From Thalassobacillus devorans MSP14 (lineage in GTDB: Bacteria; Bacillota; Bacilli; Bacillales; Halobacillaceae), in assembly GCF_000496835.1 (NCBI RefSeq), contig NZ_KI543237.1, forward strand, positions 62,001 through 126,000: a stretch of 64,000 nt of DNA, in the 5' to 3' direction. The notes beneath the pieces are model-generated. The model was not told the DNA's origin, searched no databases, and saw nothing but the letters and a program-made list of their open reading frames with translations. Both the position numbers and the translations under genes were made by a program. Of the stretch, positions 29,511 to 38,868 are shown piece after piece. Position 1 is the stretch's first letter. Each line of letters begins with the position of its first letter.

Positions 29511-29629
29511 CTCTTATCTGTCAGAATAAAATACTCTGCAGGAATTGGCACCTTTTCAAGCATAGTAGCTTGACGGTTGCCGGGCTTCATCGGGCCAGTC
29601 CCTCCGCCTCTCTTAATAAGAGATACTAT
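29511..29629 (-). promoter_or_regulatory. SAM-I riboswitch (S-box)
   Basis: On the minus strand the S-box core is clear: CTTATTAAGAGAGGCGGAGG, then GACTGGCCCGATGAAGCC, CGGCAACCG, AAGGTGCCAATTCCTGCAG and the closing GACAGATAAGAG that pairs with the 5' strand of P1. High SAM should favour the terminator and switch off metNIQ. Confidence 0.97.
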
Positions 29630-29665
29630 TTTATTGCTTTAATCCTTTTAAGTGTCACAAAAAGG

Positions 29666-29695
29666 ATTGTAGCACGAGAGAAAAAAACTTGTCAA
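29666..29695 (-). promoter_or_regulatory. Sigma-A promoter of metNIQ
   Basis: Consensus TTGACA (complement of 29690-29695), 18-base spacer and TACAAT (complement of 29666-29671), about 40 bases upstream of the S-box. Together with the riboswitch it explains the 439-bp gap between metN and the thioredoxin-like gene. Confidence 0.88.
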
Positions 29696-29846
29696 CAAAA
29701 TTCACTTTATTTCGACCTCCGTTTAAGGTTACTATGAAGAGCTTCTTCAGAACCCTCCAGGAGATAACCTGCATACCATGCTTTTTCACAGTTTTTTCAT
29801 GATAGGATTTATGAAAGGATATTTGTGCAAATGAGGAGGAACACCA

Positions 29847-30266
29847 ATGGAAAAAGCACCACTTTTTCAATTACCTGAGATACATTCCGGAAAAGTCTAC
29901 GATTTGAACAAAGATATCGGAAAAGTGATTGTACTGACATTTTGGGTCTCCTGGTGTCCGGACTGTTCCAGGGATTTGCCTATGAAAGAACAATTGTATC
30001 GCTCTATGGATTCAAATAAAGTCCGTATGCTTACCATCAACGTTGCAGGTCGCGAAAGAAGCAGCCAAGCTGGTGAGGAGTTTGCTGCCAAATTTCTGAC
30101 ACAGCAAACTTTAGTTGATGAAGGAAGGAGAGTATACGAGCAGTATCAGTGTACCAGTGTACCCACAACCGCTATTATTGACCAAGATGGATATTTGGCA
30201 GCAAGATTCGACGACCAGGCAGAATTCCTGGAGATAGTAGAAAAAGTTGGGGAGCTAGTGGACTAG
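29847..30266 (+). CDS. TlpA/ResA-like thioredoxin-family protein
   Basis: A 139-residue thioredoxin fold with the redox motif WVSWCPDCSRD (Cys37/Cys40) after LTFW, and the cis-proline TSVPTTAIIDQDG. It has no visible signal peptide or membrane anchor, unlike ResA, so it is likely cytosolic, or a peroxiredoxin-like AhpC/TSA relative. GAGGAGG lies about seven bases before the ATG. It is a single gene, divergent from the methionine operon and followed by repeat copy 2. The partner is unknown. Confidence 0.86.
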   Translation: MEKAPLFQLPEIHSGKVYDLNKDIGKVIVLTFWVSWCPDCSRDLPMKEQLYRSMDSNKVRMLTINVAGRERSSQAGEEFAAKFLTQQTLVDEGRRVYEQYQCTSVPTTAIIDQDGYLAARFDDQAEFLEIVEKVGELVD

Positions 30267-30271
30267 AGAAA

Positions 30272-30298
30272 ACCGATACCACCAGTCGGCTTTTTTTA
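30272..30298 (+). terminator. Weak terminator after the thioredoxin-like gene
   Basis: A short CCGA (30273-30276)/TCGG (30286-30289) hairpin followed by a seven-T run (30291-30297). The stem is short, so support rests on the T-run. Confidence 0.4.
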
Positions 30299-30340
30299 GT
30301 GGAGAAAACTTATCACAAACCACCGAGTTGATCTTACAGA

Positions 30341-31012
30341 TAAGCTCCCAATTGCAGAAGACTCAGTTTCGAGATACATTGTTTCCGTTACGATAGTAAC
30401 GGTTTGGAGGTCCGGGAAATCACTCGCTTTCCATGGGCGGACAGTGAGCTTCCTCAGGCTCCGCCTTGCGGGATCTCACCATGTCCTATCCTCCCATTGG
30501 AGTCTCGCAATTTTCCGGCCCTCCTTGCGTTTGTAAGACTAACGGAAACATTGGCAGGCAGAGTCATCCAGCCATACTAATAGCTACAAAGAGGCCTTGT
30601 TTCCTGTATCATTGGGCCTTGTTTGGCGGTGAATTTGGAAGACATCTTCATGTATGGCAGGGGTTCGTTTCTCCCATCCTTCGGATGGGGTGGTTGGGAA
30701 ACTGCGAGACTCCCGCGGGAGAAGGAGCTAGGCAAGATCCCGCAGGGCTTTTGCCCGAGGAAGCTTGCCAGGTCCCCCGCAGGAAAGAAATGAATGCGTA
30801 ATCGCCTTGGGAGACACGACACGCATAAGCAGAACAGCAAATGGGAAGTGTTCTTTCTTCCCGTTGATGGACTGCTTATGTCGCGAGTGTCTAGGCGACG
30901 AAGCTGGAAAGCGAGTAGTTTCCAAGCCACCCCGGACTCTTTTTTAGTAAAGAACCCCCTTTTCTCTTGAAACTGAGTCTTCCATAATCCGGCCATTTTG
31001 TTGAATAAGCCT
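30341..31012 (+). repeat. Long palindromic repeat element, copy 2 (with nested insert)
   Basis: Fills most of the 895-bp gap between the thioredoxin-like gene and yusE. It starts TAAGCTCCCAATTGCAGAAG and ends CGGCCATTTTGTTGAATAAG then CCT. Inside are two inverted arms (about 30415-30530 and 30695-30785 plus 30905-30925) of the CGCTTTCC...GGAGTCTCGC type. It is longer than copies 1 and 3 because about 120 bp are inserted in the right arm. Open frames across it are not coding. Confidence 0.85.
30787..30907. repeat. Nested palindromic insert inside repeat copy 2
   Basis: About 120 bp interrupt the right arm where copy 3 reads continuously (GCAGGAAAGCGAGTTGTTTCC). The insert begins and ends beside GGAAAG (30782-30787 and 30906-30911), a possible target duplication. 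Its ends fold back (TCGCCT...ATAAGCAG with CTGCTTATG...AGGCGA), and the middle has GGGAAG...CTTCCC. Its last bases resemble the 3.2-kb element. Confidence 0.6.
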
Positions 31013-31092
31013 ATTTGAAAAGATCGATAAGAACGTTTAGCAGAGCCTTGCACTTAAGTATATTCGTCAGAAACATCCTCTGGAACAATCAT

Positions 31093-31136
31093 CAAAAAAA
31101 CAGCCCCCTGGCAAATCATGCCATGTAAGGCTGTTC
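31093..31136 (-). terminator. Terminator of the yusF-yusE unit
   Basis: On the minus strand AACAGCC (31135-31129) and GGCTGTT (31105-31099) with an inner TGGC/GCCA stem, followed by TTTTTG. Confidence 0.82.
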
Positions 31137-31161
31137 ATTCTTTATTTCTCGGGAAATAACA

Positions 31162-31479
31162 TTAGGAATTGACGTATTTAGACACCGCTCTATGCATATA
31201 AGTCACCGAATGAAAAGCATAAATTTTATCCTTGATTTTACCCTCTGTCAGAATTAATAAACAAGGTACACTTGTAATTTGATATTCCTGCATAAAGGCC
31301 GGGTGGACGGCAGCATTCAACTCCAAAAACAAATCCTTCCCCCACATTGCCTCGATGGTATCTAACATCTTTCTTGCCATGTGACAAGTTCCACAAAACG
31401 GGCTATGAATGAAAAGAAGTGCAGGCTTATCTTGTGGGATTGTTTCACTATTCGATGCTAATTCAAGCTGTTCCATCAT
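31162..31479 (-). CDS. yusE: Thioredoxin-like protein YusE
   Basis: A 105-residue thioredoxin-fold protein with HSPFCGTCHMARKML (Cys29/Cys32) and the cis-proline region TSVPCLLILTEGKI. It is shorter than canonical thioredoxin and its CGTC motif differs from CGPC. The first two codons are both ATG; GGGAAGGGGG lies close, so 31479 or 31476 could be used. It follows yusF by 12 bases, forming an operon as in B. subtilis. Role unknown. Confidence 0.86.
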   Translation of the reverse strand: MMEQLELASNSETIPQDKPALLFIHSPFCGTCHMARKMLDTIEAMWGKDLFLELNAAVHPAFMQEYQITSVPCLLILTEGKIKDKIYAFHSVTYMHRAVSKYVNS

Positions 31480-31491
31480 AACCCCCTTCCC

Positions 31492-31848
31492 TTAAATCAG
31501 ATAAATTGGTTTGACATTGAAATGCTGGCTTAAGAGTGCTCTGGCAAGCTCAGGTTCAGGTGTAGTAGCTACTTCACGATAAGCTTTATCTATATAGATA
31601 TGCTCTGCATGGGGGAGTTCGTATGTCAGTTGTTTACGTAATTTATGCCCCGAATCGTCCTCATCCACCATAATATATACGGCACGATCATCCAGGTTAT
31701 AATCTAAGATCATTTCTTCCATACGTTCAACCCCTAATGTGCCGTGGGTACACAGGATTTCTACCTGCTCATCCAATATCTTATTAATATGTTTTTTATC
31801 AGTAATCCCTTCAACTATAAGAATGGGCAATTGATTATCATGTTCCAT
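31492..31848 (-). CDS. yusF: Toprim-domain protein YusF
   Basis: A 118-residue protein consisting mainly of a Toprim domain. The acidic metal residues are visible: Glu in ILIVEGITDKKHI and the DxD pair in VYIMVDEDDSGHKLRK. It is related to small OLD/RNase M5-type Toprim nucleases; activity not established. The start at MEHDNQLPILIVEG (31848) has GGGTGGGA upstream; a GTG seven codons earlier is less likely. Upstream lies a terminator that separates it from the small cysteine-tailed gene. Confidence 0.84.
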   Translation of the reverse strand: MEHDNQLPILIVEGITDKKHINKILDEQVEILCTHGTLGVERMEEMILDYNLDDRAVYIMVDEDDSGHKLRKQLTYELPHAEHIYIDKAYREVATTPEPELARALLSQHFNVKPIYLI

Positions 31849-31874
31849 CTGGGATCCCACCCGGTTCACTTAGT

Positions 31875-31908
31875 AAAACAGACCATGCTTTTATGATAGC
31901 ATGGTCTG
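31875..31908 (-). terminator. Terminator of the 49-residue gene
   Basis: On the minus strand CAGACCATGCT and AGCATGGTCTG (31908-31898 with 31889-31879) form a perfect 11-bp stem followed by TTTTACT. Confidence 0.88.
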
Positions 31909-31926
31909 AGGTTAATTAACGATTAT

Positions 31927-32076
31927 TCAACACCAGCCGCCACCATCACAATCTACATATTGACGGACTTTTGGCGCCTCTTGTTTTAAGGTTTTATTTG
32001 CAAGCTGGCGCTGTCTGCCAATTTCTTTGGCAGCTTTCTTTGAAGTGAAATTATCGGTTTTATTCATTTTATCCAT
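31927..32076 (-). CDS. Small protein with C-terminal CDGGGWC motif
   Basis: Not recognised. A 49-residue peptide: a Lys/Gln-rich helical part (SKKAAKEIGRQRQLANKTLK) and a sharp end VRQYVDCDGGGWC, with two cysteines bracketing DGGGW, the last one being the final residue. AAGGGGTGACC precedes the ATG at 32076, and a strong terminator follows 18 bases past the stop, so it is a complete transcription unit end. It lies between gcvH and yusF. No signal peptide or processing enzyme is seen nearby. A metal- or lipid-modified tail, or a redox peptide, is possible. Confidence 0.65.
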   Translation of the reverse strand: MDKMNKTDNFTSKKAAKEIGRQRQLANKTLKQEAPKVRQYVDCDGGGWC

Positions 32077-32117
32077 CAGGTCACCCCTTATGTATAGAGT
32101 TCCCATTGAGAATAAAA

Positions 32118-32501
32118 TTAATCTTCCGAGATCATTTCTTCATATTGTTCAGCAGTCATCAGTTCGTCCATTTCAGATTTGTCAGAAGGTTCCACGATGA
32201 CCATCCATGCTTTTTCGTAAGGGGATTCGTTAACGAATTCCGGACTGTCTTCCAATTCTTCGTTAATTTCCACTACTTTACCACTAACTGGCGCGTACAG
32301 CTCAGAAACCGTTTTGACGGATTCCACACTGCCAAAAGGCTCGTCCGCTTCCAACTCATCTCCAACCTCAGGCAATTCAACGAAAACAATATCCCCAAGC
32401 TCGGATTGTGCGAAATCAGTGATTCCAATACGTACTTTTTCTCCCTCTGTTTTTACCCATTCGTGCTCTTCAGAATAACTTAGATCTTTTGGTAAACTCA
32501 C
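32118..32501 (-). CDS. gcvH: Glycine cleavage system H protein, GTG start
   Basis: Lipoyl-carrier protein that shuttles the aminomethyl group in glycine cleavage and, in Bacillales, relays lipoyl groups to other complexes. It is 127 residues from the GTG at 32501, with GGAGGG seven bases upstream; the frame open further upstream lacks support. The lipoylated lysine is Lys63 in [12 protein letters not shown]. The family core SYSEEHEWV and the C-terminal [12 protein letters not shown] are present. No gcvT or gcvP is in the window, so it is a stand-alone gene as in B. subtilis. Confidence 0.96.
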   Translation of the reverse strand: MSLPKDLSYSEEHEWVKTEGEKVRIGITDFAQSELGDIVFVELPEVGDELEADEPFGSVESVKTVSELYAPVSGKVVEINEELEDSPEFVNESPYEKAWMVIVEPSDKSEMDELMTAEQYEEMISED

Positions 32502-32600
32502 GACTAATCCCTCCAAATTATAATTATTATAATTAAACTGCATTATTAACATAAAAGCTTTTTGCCTATAATGCTAATGATATGCTCATTCCCTGTTTCA

Positions 32601-32957
32601 TCATTTCCAAGTATTCTCGAAAACAGTTTCTTTAAACCCTACCGTCACCTGTTTTCCATCTGTAACGATCGGCCTTTTGATCAGCATACCATCTGATGCT
32701 AACCATTCCACCATTTCAGATTCACTGGCTTCCTTCAACTTATCTTTCATTCCCAGTTCGCGATATTTTTTTCCACTGGTATTAAAAAACTTTTTCGCAG
32801 GAATACCGCTTTTGTCTATGTAATCCTGCAGCTGAGTTTGATTAGGCGGATTTTCGACAATATGTATAGTTTCGTATTCTACGCCGTTTTCATCCAGCCA
32901 TTTTTTTGCTTTTTTACAAGTTCCACATTGTGGGTACCAATAAAAGGTTACTGCCAT
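32601..32957 (-). CDS. yusI: ArsC/Spx-family protein YusI
   Basis: A 118-residue thioredoxin-fold protein of the ArsC/Spx family, beginning MAVTFYWYPQCGTCKKAKKW with Cys11/Cys14. Unlike arsenate reductases no further catalytic cysteines are present. Unlike Spx it does not show the RNA-polymerase-contact glycine context clearly, so it is grouped with YusI proteins of unknown function. Its end, RPIVTDGKQVTVGFKETVF, is characteristic. It lies 99 bases upstream of gcvH as in B. subtilis. Confidence 0.88.
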   Translation of the reverse strand: MAVTFYWYPQCGTCKKAKKWLDENGVEYETIHIVENPPNQTQLQDYIDKSGIPAKKFFNTSGKKYRELGMKDKLKEASESEMVEWLASDGMLIKRPIVTDGKQVTVGFKETVFENTWK

Positions 32958-33079
32958 AAGCTCTTTCCCCCTTACGATTTACCATGCCTATATTCTATCA
33001 CAACTTTGGAATACATTTCATTAAACAGGGAAAGCGGAATCATATTTTTCTTAAATACCCTGCTAAAAATCCCTTAAAT

Positions 33080-33113
33080 AAATACAAGACCGGCTCTTAT
33101 TGCAGCCGGTCTT
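33080..33113 (-). terminator. Terminator of the fadN-fadA-fadE operon
   Basis: On the minus strand AAGACCGGCT and AGCCGGTCTT (33113-33104 with 33095-33086) form a perfect 10-bp stem followed by GTATTTATTT. Confidence 0.78.
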
Positions 33114-33160
33114 GCTTAGTCCGTGCGTAATGGTGACCCCCCAATACCTTTCGAAGCAGC

Positions 33161-34942
33161 TTAAACGATATATTTTTCTTCTTTAATTAAGTTCGCTGCG
33201 ATTTCACGTTTTTTCGCAATAACGTTCGTTGGTGTGTGCCGGGTTAATTTCTTTAGTGCCCCAAGCATCATGCGCAAAGTATCTCCATTTTCGGAAGCAA
33301 TTAACGTTTCTTTCGCATGAGCCTCGATGCGATTGAATGCTTCCTGCACATAAACTTGTGTATAAAGAAGCTTTTGCTGTGCTTTTTCTTCAGTTTTATT
33401 CATTGCCTTTTCTGTCCGAAGCAGCGCTGACTCCATATTGTAAATTTCAGCAACGATATCCGCAATATTGACAAGTAATTCTTGTTCCTTTTCCAGCTTT
33501 TCTCCATATTTCTGGGCAGCCAGACCAGCCGCTACCAGCGCTATCTTCTTAGCATTTTTCACTAAATATTTTTCTTGATCTAATGGCTCTCTCCCTGGTT
33601 CTTCAGGCATCATCATCATTATTTCTTCTTGCAGGGACTGAGCTTTTTGCAATAATGGTAGTTCACCTTTCATTGCTTTTTTCAACAATGTTCCAGGAAC
33701 AATCATCCGGTTAATTTCATTGGTACCCTCAAAGATGCGGTTGATACGGGAATCCCGGTAAATACGTTCCACTTCATACTCTTGCATGAACCCATAGCCA
33801 CCGTGGATCTGTACAGCTTCATCTGCTGTAAAGTCCAGCAATTCTGTACAGAATACTTTATTCAACGAACATTCAATGGCATATTCTGCGATAACTTTCG
33901 CTACTTCCTTACCATCTTTAAGCTGTTCTTCGGATAATTTACCCATGCTTTGTTCAAAAAGACCGACCGTGCGGTATACAGAACTTTCATTAGCATAAGT
34001 ATTGACTGCCATGGAGGCAAGCTTTTCCTGGATCAATGAAAAGCTGGAAATCGGGGTTTGGAACTGTTTGCGCTCATTTGCATATTTCACGGCAAGTTCG
34101 ATTGCACGTTTGGAACCACCGACTCCTCCAATGGCAAGCTTATACCGACCGACATTTAAAATGTTGAAAGCAATGACGTGACCACGCCCGATTTCCCCAA
34201 GTACATTTTCTATAGGGACTTCCGCGTCTTCTAAAACCAATGTACGGGTGGAAGAACTCTTGATTCCCATCTTCTTTTCTTCAGGACCCGTCGAAACACC
34301 TTTATATTCCCTTTCAACAATAAATGCTGTAAATTTATCTCCATCAATCTTCGCGTAAACAACAAAGACATCAGCAAAAGCCGAGTTTGTAATCCATTGT
34401 TTTTCCCCGTTCAATACATAATGAGTACCAGCTTCATTCAATTTAGCTGTCGTTTTTGCACCCAGTGCATCGGAGCCTGAACCAGGCTCAGTCAATGCAT
34501 ATGCTGCAATCAATTCTCCTGTCGCAAGCTTTGGTAGAAATTTTTGCTTTTGTTCTTCATTACCAAAAAATACAATAGGCAAAGACCCTATTCCTACATG
34601 GGCCCCATGTGTTACCGAAAAGCCGCCTGCGCGGGAAAACTTTTCTGTAATCAAAGAGGAACTGATTTTATCTAAACCAAGTCCACCGTATTCTTCCGGC
34701 ACATCTACCCCAAGCAAACCTAGTTCACCGGCTTTTTTCAACAGTTCCACAGAATGTTCGAATTCGTGGTTTTCAAGGTTATCAATTTTAGGAACCACTT
34801 CTCCTAAAACAAAGTCTTCCGTTGTTTTGGCGATCATCCAATGTTCATCTGTGAAGTCTTCTGGAGTAATGACATCTTCTGCTGCAACATCCTCGATTAA
34901 AAATCCGCCGCCTTTAAACATTTTTTCCTTTGTTTCACTCAT
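33161..34942 (-). CDS. fadE: Acyl-CoA dehydrogenase FadE
   Basis: FAD-dependent first step of beta-oxidation (acyl-CoA to trans-2-enoyl-CoA). It is 593 residues, the long form with a C-terminal extension of about 190 residues beyond the standard 380-residue fold. Visible motifs: [19 protein letters not shown] (FAD/substrate binding) and [34 protein letters not shown] (C-terminal signature). AGGAGGAAAATG precedes the start at 34942. It is the third gene in fadN-fadA-fadE, 15 bases from fadA. Confidence 0.94.
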   Translation of the reverse strand: MSETKEKMFKGGGFLIEDVAAEDVITPEDFTDEHWMIAKTTEDFVLGEVVPKIDNLENHEFEHSVELLKKAGELGLLGVDVPEEYGGLGLDKISSSLITEKFSRAGGFSVTHGAHVGIGSLPIVFFGNEEQKQKFLPKLATGELIAAYALTEPGSGSDALGAKTTAKLNEAGTHYVLNGEKQWITNSAFADVFVVYAKIDGDKFTAFIVEREYKGVSTGPEEKKMGIKSSSTRTLVLEDAEVPIENVLGEIGRGHVIAFNILNVGRYKLAIGGVGGSKRAIELAVKYANERKQFQTPISSFSLIQEKLASMAVNTYANESSVYRTVGLFEQSMGKLSEEQLKDGKEVAKVIAEYAIECSLNKVFCTELLDFTADEAVQIHGGYGFMQEYEVERIYRDSRINRIFEGTNEINRMIVPGTLLKKAMKGELPLLQKAQSLQEEIMMMMPEEPGREPLDQEKYLVKNAKKIALVAAGLAAQKYGEKLEKEQELLVNIADIVAEIYNMESALLRTEKAMNKTEEKAQQKLLYTQVYVQEAFNRIEAHAKETLIASENGDTLRMMLGALKKLTRHTPTNVIAKKREIAANLIKEEKYIV

Positions 34943-34957
34943 TTCATTTTCCTCCTC

Positions 34958-36133
34958 TTATAATAATTCGAATATTCCAGCAGCACCCATTCCTCCACCG
35001 ATACACATAGTTACGACACCAAATTGTTCATTGCGGCGCTTCATCTCATGCATCAAGGTAAGGGTAAGTTTGGTACCGGAACAGCCAAGTGGGTGTCCCA
35101 GTGCTATCGCTCCACCGTTCACATTGACTTTATCAGTATCGAGCCCCAGCTCACGGATGACACGCAAGGACTGAGAAGCAAATGCTTCGTTCAGTTCAAA
35201 CAGTCCAATATCAGATTGTTCCAGTCCTGCCAGCTTTAAAGCCTTTGGAATAGCAGCCACAGGACCAACACCCATGATTTCAGGTTCCACACCTGCAACA
35301 GCAAAAGAACGGAACTTAAGAAGTGGTTTCAGCCCTTCCGCCTCTGCTTTTTCTTTATCCATCACTAACACTGAAGCAGCGCCATCACTCATTTGTGAGG
35401 AATTACCTGCAGTGACTGTGCCCTTCAAAGAGAACGCAGGCTTCAGTTTTCCAAGCACCTCCTGTGTAGTTCCTGGACGTACTCCCTCGTCCCGGGTAAA
35501 CAATTTGGTCATTTCCTTAACTTTATTACTTGAATCAACAACCCGGTCAGTCACTTCCACAGGAACGATTTCATCTTCAAACCTGCCAGCCTCAATTGCT
35601 GCTGCCGCGCGTCGATGGCTCTCTACAGCAAATGCGTCCTGGTCTTCACGGGAAATCTGGAAACGGTTAGCTACTTCTTCCGCCGTATGTCCCATCGACA
35701 TATAATATCCCGGAGCATTTTCAACGATTTCGATATTAGGTTTGATCACATGGCCGGGTACAGGAACCATACTCATTGATTCCGCCCCGCCTGCAATAAT
35801 CGAGTTACTATGCCCAAGCATGATTCTTTCTGACGCATAAGCGATACTTTGCAACCCGGAAGAACAATAGCGATTTATAGTGATTCCCGGAATAGTATGG
35901 GATAAGCCAGCTAATGCTCCAATATTTCTCGCCATATTCATCCCTTGCTCTGCTTCAGGAATCGCACAGCCTATAATGACATCATCAATTTCCCCATCAT
36001 AATTTCCTGCCCGTTTCAATGTTTCTTTTATCGTCAGTGCAGCTAAATCGTCTGGTCTTGTATTGGCAAGCGTCCCCTTTTTCGCTCTGCCAACCGGGGT
36101 ACGTGCCCCTGCTACAATTACTGCTTCTTTCAC
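34958..36133 (-). CDS. fadA: Acetyl-CoA C-acyltransferase (3-ketoacyl-CoA thiolase) FadA
   Basis: Final thiolytic step of beta-oxidation. It is 391 residues. The nucleophilic cysteine is in [15 protein letters not shown] (about residue 90), and the catalytic His and Cys are in [17 protein letters not shown] and [16 protein letters not shown]. It lies 33 bases downstream of fadN and is cotranscribed with it. Confidence 0.96.
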   Translation of the reverse strand: MKEAVIVAGARTPVGRAKKGTLANTRPDDLAALTIKETLKRAGNYDGEIDDVIIGCAIPEAEQGMNMARNIGALAGLSHTIPGITINRYCSSGLQSIAYASERIMLGHSNSIIAGGAESMSMVPVPGHVIKPNIEIVENAPGYYMSMGHTAEEVANRFQISREDQDAFAVESHRRAAAAIEAGRFEDEIVPVEVTDRVVDSSNKVKEMTKLFTRDEGVRPGTTQEVLGKLKPAFSLKGTVTAGNSSQMSDGAASVLVMDKEKAEAEGLKPLLKFRSFAVAGVEPEIMGVGPVAAIPKALKLAGLEQSDIGLFELNEAFASQSLRVIRELGLDTDKVNVNGGAIALGHPLGCSGTKLTLTLMHEMKRRNEQFGVVTMCIGGGMGAAGIFELL

Positions 36134-36166
36134 ATTTCCTTCCCCCTTTGAGTGGTTTACTGCTGT

Positions 36167-38566
36167 CTAGTTACGTAGCGGTTTTCCTTTCAAGAGCATA
36201 TGCTGCATCCGCTGTTGTGTTTTAGGTTCACCGATCAGGCTTAAGAAAGCCTCCCGTTCTAAATCCAGCAAATATTGCTCATCAACAAGCGTTCCTTCTT
36301 TTAAGCGTCCCCCTGCTAATACAAACGCAAGCTTATCCGCAATTTTAAGATCATGCTCAGATGCGTAGCCTCCCAGACCTAGTGATTTTGCTCCCAATAA
36401 CATCGTGGAGTACCCTTGTTCACCAACCACAGGGAACTTATTACGTTTTGGCGCCCTGTAACCTGATCTCGCAAGCCCAAGTACTTTTTGCTTGGCATCA
36501 TGAAGCAAGTGATCTCCATTTACACTCACTGCATCCTGCTGATCCAGAAAGCCGTTTTCCCTCGCCTCTTCGCCGGATGTAGATACTTTTGCCATTGCTA
36601 TTTTTTCAAAAACAGCATTTGCCACTTTTTGCAAATCGAAATCTATACCTTGAGGAATATTACGCAAATGCTTCAAATAAAGCTCTTTATTTCCTCCTCC
36701 TCCAGGAATTAGCCCTACTCCGGCTTCCACAAGACCCATATAAGTTTCTTGTGAAGCCTGGATGGCGCTGGAAGGAAGGCAAACTTCAGCTCCGCCACCT
36801 AATGTCATTCCAAATGGAGCGGTGACAACTGGTTTATCAGAATACTTGATGTTCATCATCGCATCCTGGAATTTCTTAACGACTAACTCGATTTCAAAGA
36901 AATTGTAATCCTGAGCTTCCATCAACATCATTCCTAAGTTCGCACCGACACAGAAATTTTTACCCTGATTCCCGATAACAAGCCCTTCAAAGTTCTGATC
37001 CACTTCTTCAATTGCATCATTGATCATTTGAATGATATCCAACCCGATTGCGTTGCTTTGAGAATGGAATTCCAGGCCGGCGACCCCATCACCAAGGTCA
37101 ATCAAGCTCGCGCCTGCATTCTTTTTAATTACATCATTCGTTTCTTTCAGGAGCTTGAGATTAATTTCTTTTTGATTGAAGTCTTTCTGCTGATAGTGGC
37201 CATCAGAAAAGTAGTAAACGTTTCCATTTTCTTTTTTATAAAAGGATTCGTTACCATTCGAAAGCATCTCCTCAATCCATGCAGGCACAGGCATGCCTTC
37301 CTCTTTCATTCGTTCAACTGATTTCTTCAGCCCGATGGCATCCCACATTTCAAAAGGTCCCAGTTCCCATCCAAATCCCCATCGCATGGCTTCATCGATG
37401 GAAGGAATATCATCGGCTATTTCACCAAGTAATTCTGCGGAATAAACCAGTACAGGTGCTGCCACTGACCAAATTAAATCACCTGCACGATCCCCTTTGG
37501 CAGACACAAGTGCTTTTAGTTTACGTTTCGTACCTTTTTCTTGCTTCGCCATTTCCGTTGCTTTGGTCTTTAGTTTTTTCCGTTCTTCATACTCAAGGGT
37601 TTCTGGATTCAACTCATATATTTCGCTTCCTTTTTCCCTTTTTTTCTTAAGGAAGAACCCTTGACCGCTCTTAGATCCTAACCATCCCTTATTCTGCATT
37701 TTTTTCATGAATGCAGGTACATCAAATACCTTCTTTTCTTCTCCTTCAACTTTCTCATAAACGTTATTTGCTACATGGATGAAAGTATCAAGTCCAACTA
37801 CATCAAGCGTACGGAATGTAGCACTTTTAGGACGGCCTATCATCGGACCCGTAACCGAATCTACTTCTCCGATTGTATAACCTTTTTCCAGCATCTCCCG
37901 GACAGTGATGAGCAACCCATAAGTCCCAATCCGATTAGCGATAAAATTCGGTGTATCTTTTGCTTCGACAACACCTTTGCCCAGGACATCTTCGCCGAAT
38001 TTCTTCATGAAAGCAACGACTTCAGCGTCTGTATTATTAGTCGGGATTACCTCCAGCAATTTCAAATACCTTGGCGGATTGAAGAAATGGGTACCTAGAA
38101 AGTGTTTCTGAAAATCTTCCGAACGTCCTTCTGCCATCGCTTCAATAGAAATTCCTGATGTATTGGAACTGATGATAGCCCCTGGCTTACGATATTCATC
38201 AACCTGAGCATAGACTTTCTTTTTAATCTCAAGGTTTTCAACAACCACTTCAATTACCCAATCAACTTCTGATAATTTTCCCATATCGTCTTCCATATTG
38301 CCGACCTGGATCATATCCAAATTCTTTTTACTTGTTAGTGGGGAAGGTTTCTGTTTCAACAGTCCCTGCTTGTTTTCTGCTGCAATGCGGTTCCGTACAG
38401 CAGTATCTTCTAAGGTCATTCCTTTTTTCTTTTCCTTATCTGTCAGTTCACGTGGCACAATATCCAACATTAAAGTCGGGATTCCTACATTGGCCAGGTG
38501 AGCAGCAATACCGGCCCCCATAACACCAGAACCTAATACTGCTGCGCGCTTGATTTTACGATTCAT
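36167..38566 (-). CDS. fadN: 3-Hydroxyacyl-CoA dehydrogenase/enoyl-CoA hydratase FadN
   Basis: Bifunctional middle steps of beta-oxidation. It is 799 residues: an N-terminal NAD-binding 3-hydroxyacyl-CoA dehydrogenase part (AAVLGSGVMGAGIAAHLAN, then ISSNTSGISIEAMAEG and HFFNPPRYLKLLEVI), and a C-terminal crotonase part (about 490-700) with VIGNQGKNFCVGANL and FGMTLGGGAEVCLPS. This order is the reverse of E. coli FadB and typical of B. subtilis FadN. The ATG at 38566 follows AGGGGG. A FadR-type operator lies 20 bases upstream. Confidence 0.95.
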   Translation of the reverse strand: MNRKIKRAAVLGSGVMGAGIAAHLANVGIPTLMLDIVPRELTDKEKKKGMTLEDTAVRNRIAAENKQGLLKQKPSPLTSKKNLDMIQVGNMEDDMGKLSEVDWVIEVVVENLEIKKKVYAQVDEYRKPGAIISSNTSGISIEAMAEGRSEDFQKHFLGTHFFNPPRYLKLLEVIPTNNTDAEVVAFMKKFGEDVLGKGVVEAKDTPNFIANRIGTYGLLITVREMLEKGYTIGEVDSVTGPMIGRPKSATFRTLDVVGLDTFIHVANNVYEKVEGEEKKVFDVPAFMKKMQNKGWLGSKSGQGFFLKKKREKGSEIYELNPETLEYEERKKLKTKATEMAKQEKGTKRKLKALVSAKGDRAGDLIWSVAAPVLVYSAELLGEIADDIPSIDEAMRWGFGWELGPFEMWDAIGLKKSVERMKEEGMPVPAWIEEMLSNGNESFYKKENGNVYYFSDGHYQQKDFNQKEINLKLLKETNDVIKKNAGASLIDLGDGVAGLEFHSQSNAIGLDIIQMINDAIEEVDQNFEGLVIGNQGKNFCVGANLGMMLMEAQDYNFFEIELVVKKFQDAMMNIKYSDKPVVTAPFGMTLGGGAEVCLPSSAIQASQETYMGLVEAGVGLIPGGGGNKELYLKHLRNIPQGIDFDLQKVANAVFEKIAMAKVSTSGEEARENGFLDQQDAVSVNGDHLLHDAKQKVLGLARSGYRAPKRNKFPVVGEQGYSTMLLGAKSLGLGGYASEHDLKIADKLAFVLAGGRLKEGTLVDEQYLLDLEREAFLSLIGEPKTQQRMQHMLLKGKPLRN

Positions 38567-38586
38567 TGGATTTCCCCCTATCCTTT

Positions 38587-38604
38587 TGAATGAATACTCA
38601 TTCA
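38587..38604 (-). promoter_or_regulatory. FadR operator upstream of fadN
   Basis: TGAATGAATACTCATTCA is an exact match to the B. subtilis FadR palindrome (TGAATGA-N4-TCATTCA). FadR, a TetR-family repressor relieved by long-chain acyl-CoA, is expected to control fadN-fadA-fadE from here. Its gene is not in the window. Confidence 0.92.
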
Positions 38605-38739
38605 TTTTAGAGCTAAAAAAATAAGATAGTCACCTATCAACATCTATTCTTACTATAAAATATTTTCAGACATTTCGCAATCGTTTTTATGAAACTGAGG
38701 AAAATTTTTCTTTTAATAGTTAATATAAAGGGTTGCCAT

Positions 38740-38862
38740 TTATCTCTTAAATGGTTCTCTTTCGATCTTAAGGAAAATGGAGAGGAGAATGACCCGCATG
38801 ATGGTAAATACAACGTAGCGGGCCTTTCCAAACGTCCACTCCATTAACTCCATTAACTTCAT
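38740..38862 (-). CDS. Possible 40-residue hydrophobic peptide after fadM
   Basis: Reads MKLMELMEWTFGKARYVVFT then a hydrophobic stretch and a basic end (REPFKR). GAGGAG lies two to three bases from the ATG at 38862 and directly follows the fadM stop, so translation could be coupled. One short membrane-like segment (about 17-31) is visible. No homologue is recognised and no clear terminator follows, so it could be chance. Confidence 0.4.
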   Translation of the reverse strand: MKLMELMEWTFGKARYVVFTIMRVILLSIFLKIEREPFKR

Positions 38863-38868
38863 TACTCC

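Noticed and set aside
29655-29870. 71-codon minus-strand frame upstream of metN
   Set aside because: It covers the consensus metNIQ promoter and has no ribosome site.
30577-31053. Open frames of 65-158 codons on both strands across repeat copy 2
   Set aside because: They follow the palindromic arms and the nested insert, have no ribosome sites, and are not kept in copies 1 and 3.
38637-38831. 64-codon frame between fadN and fadM on the minus strand
   Set aside because: No ribosome site; it overlaps the better supported, though still doubtful, 40-residue peptide in another frame.
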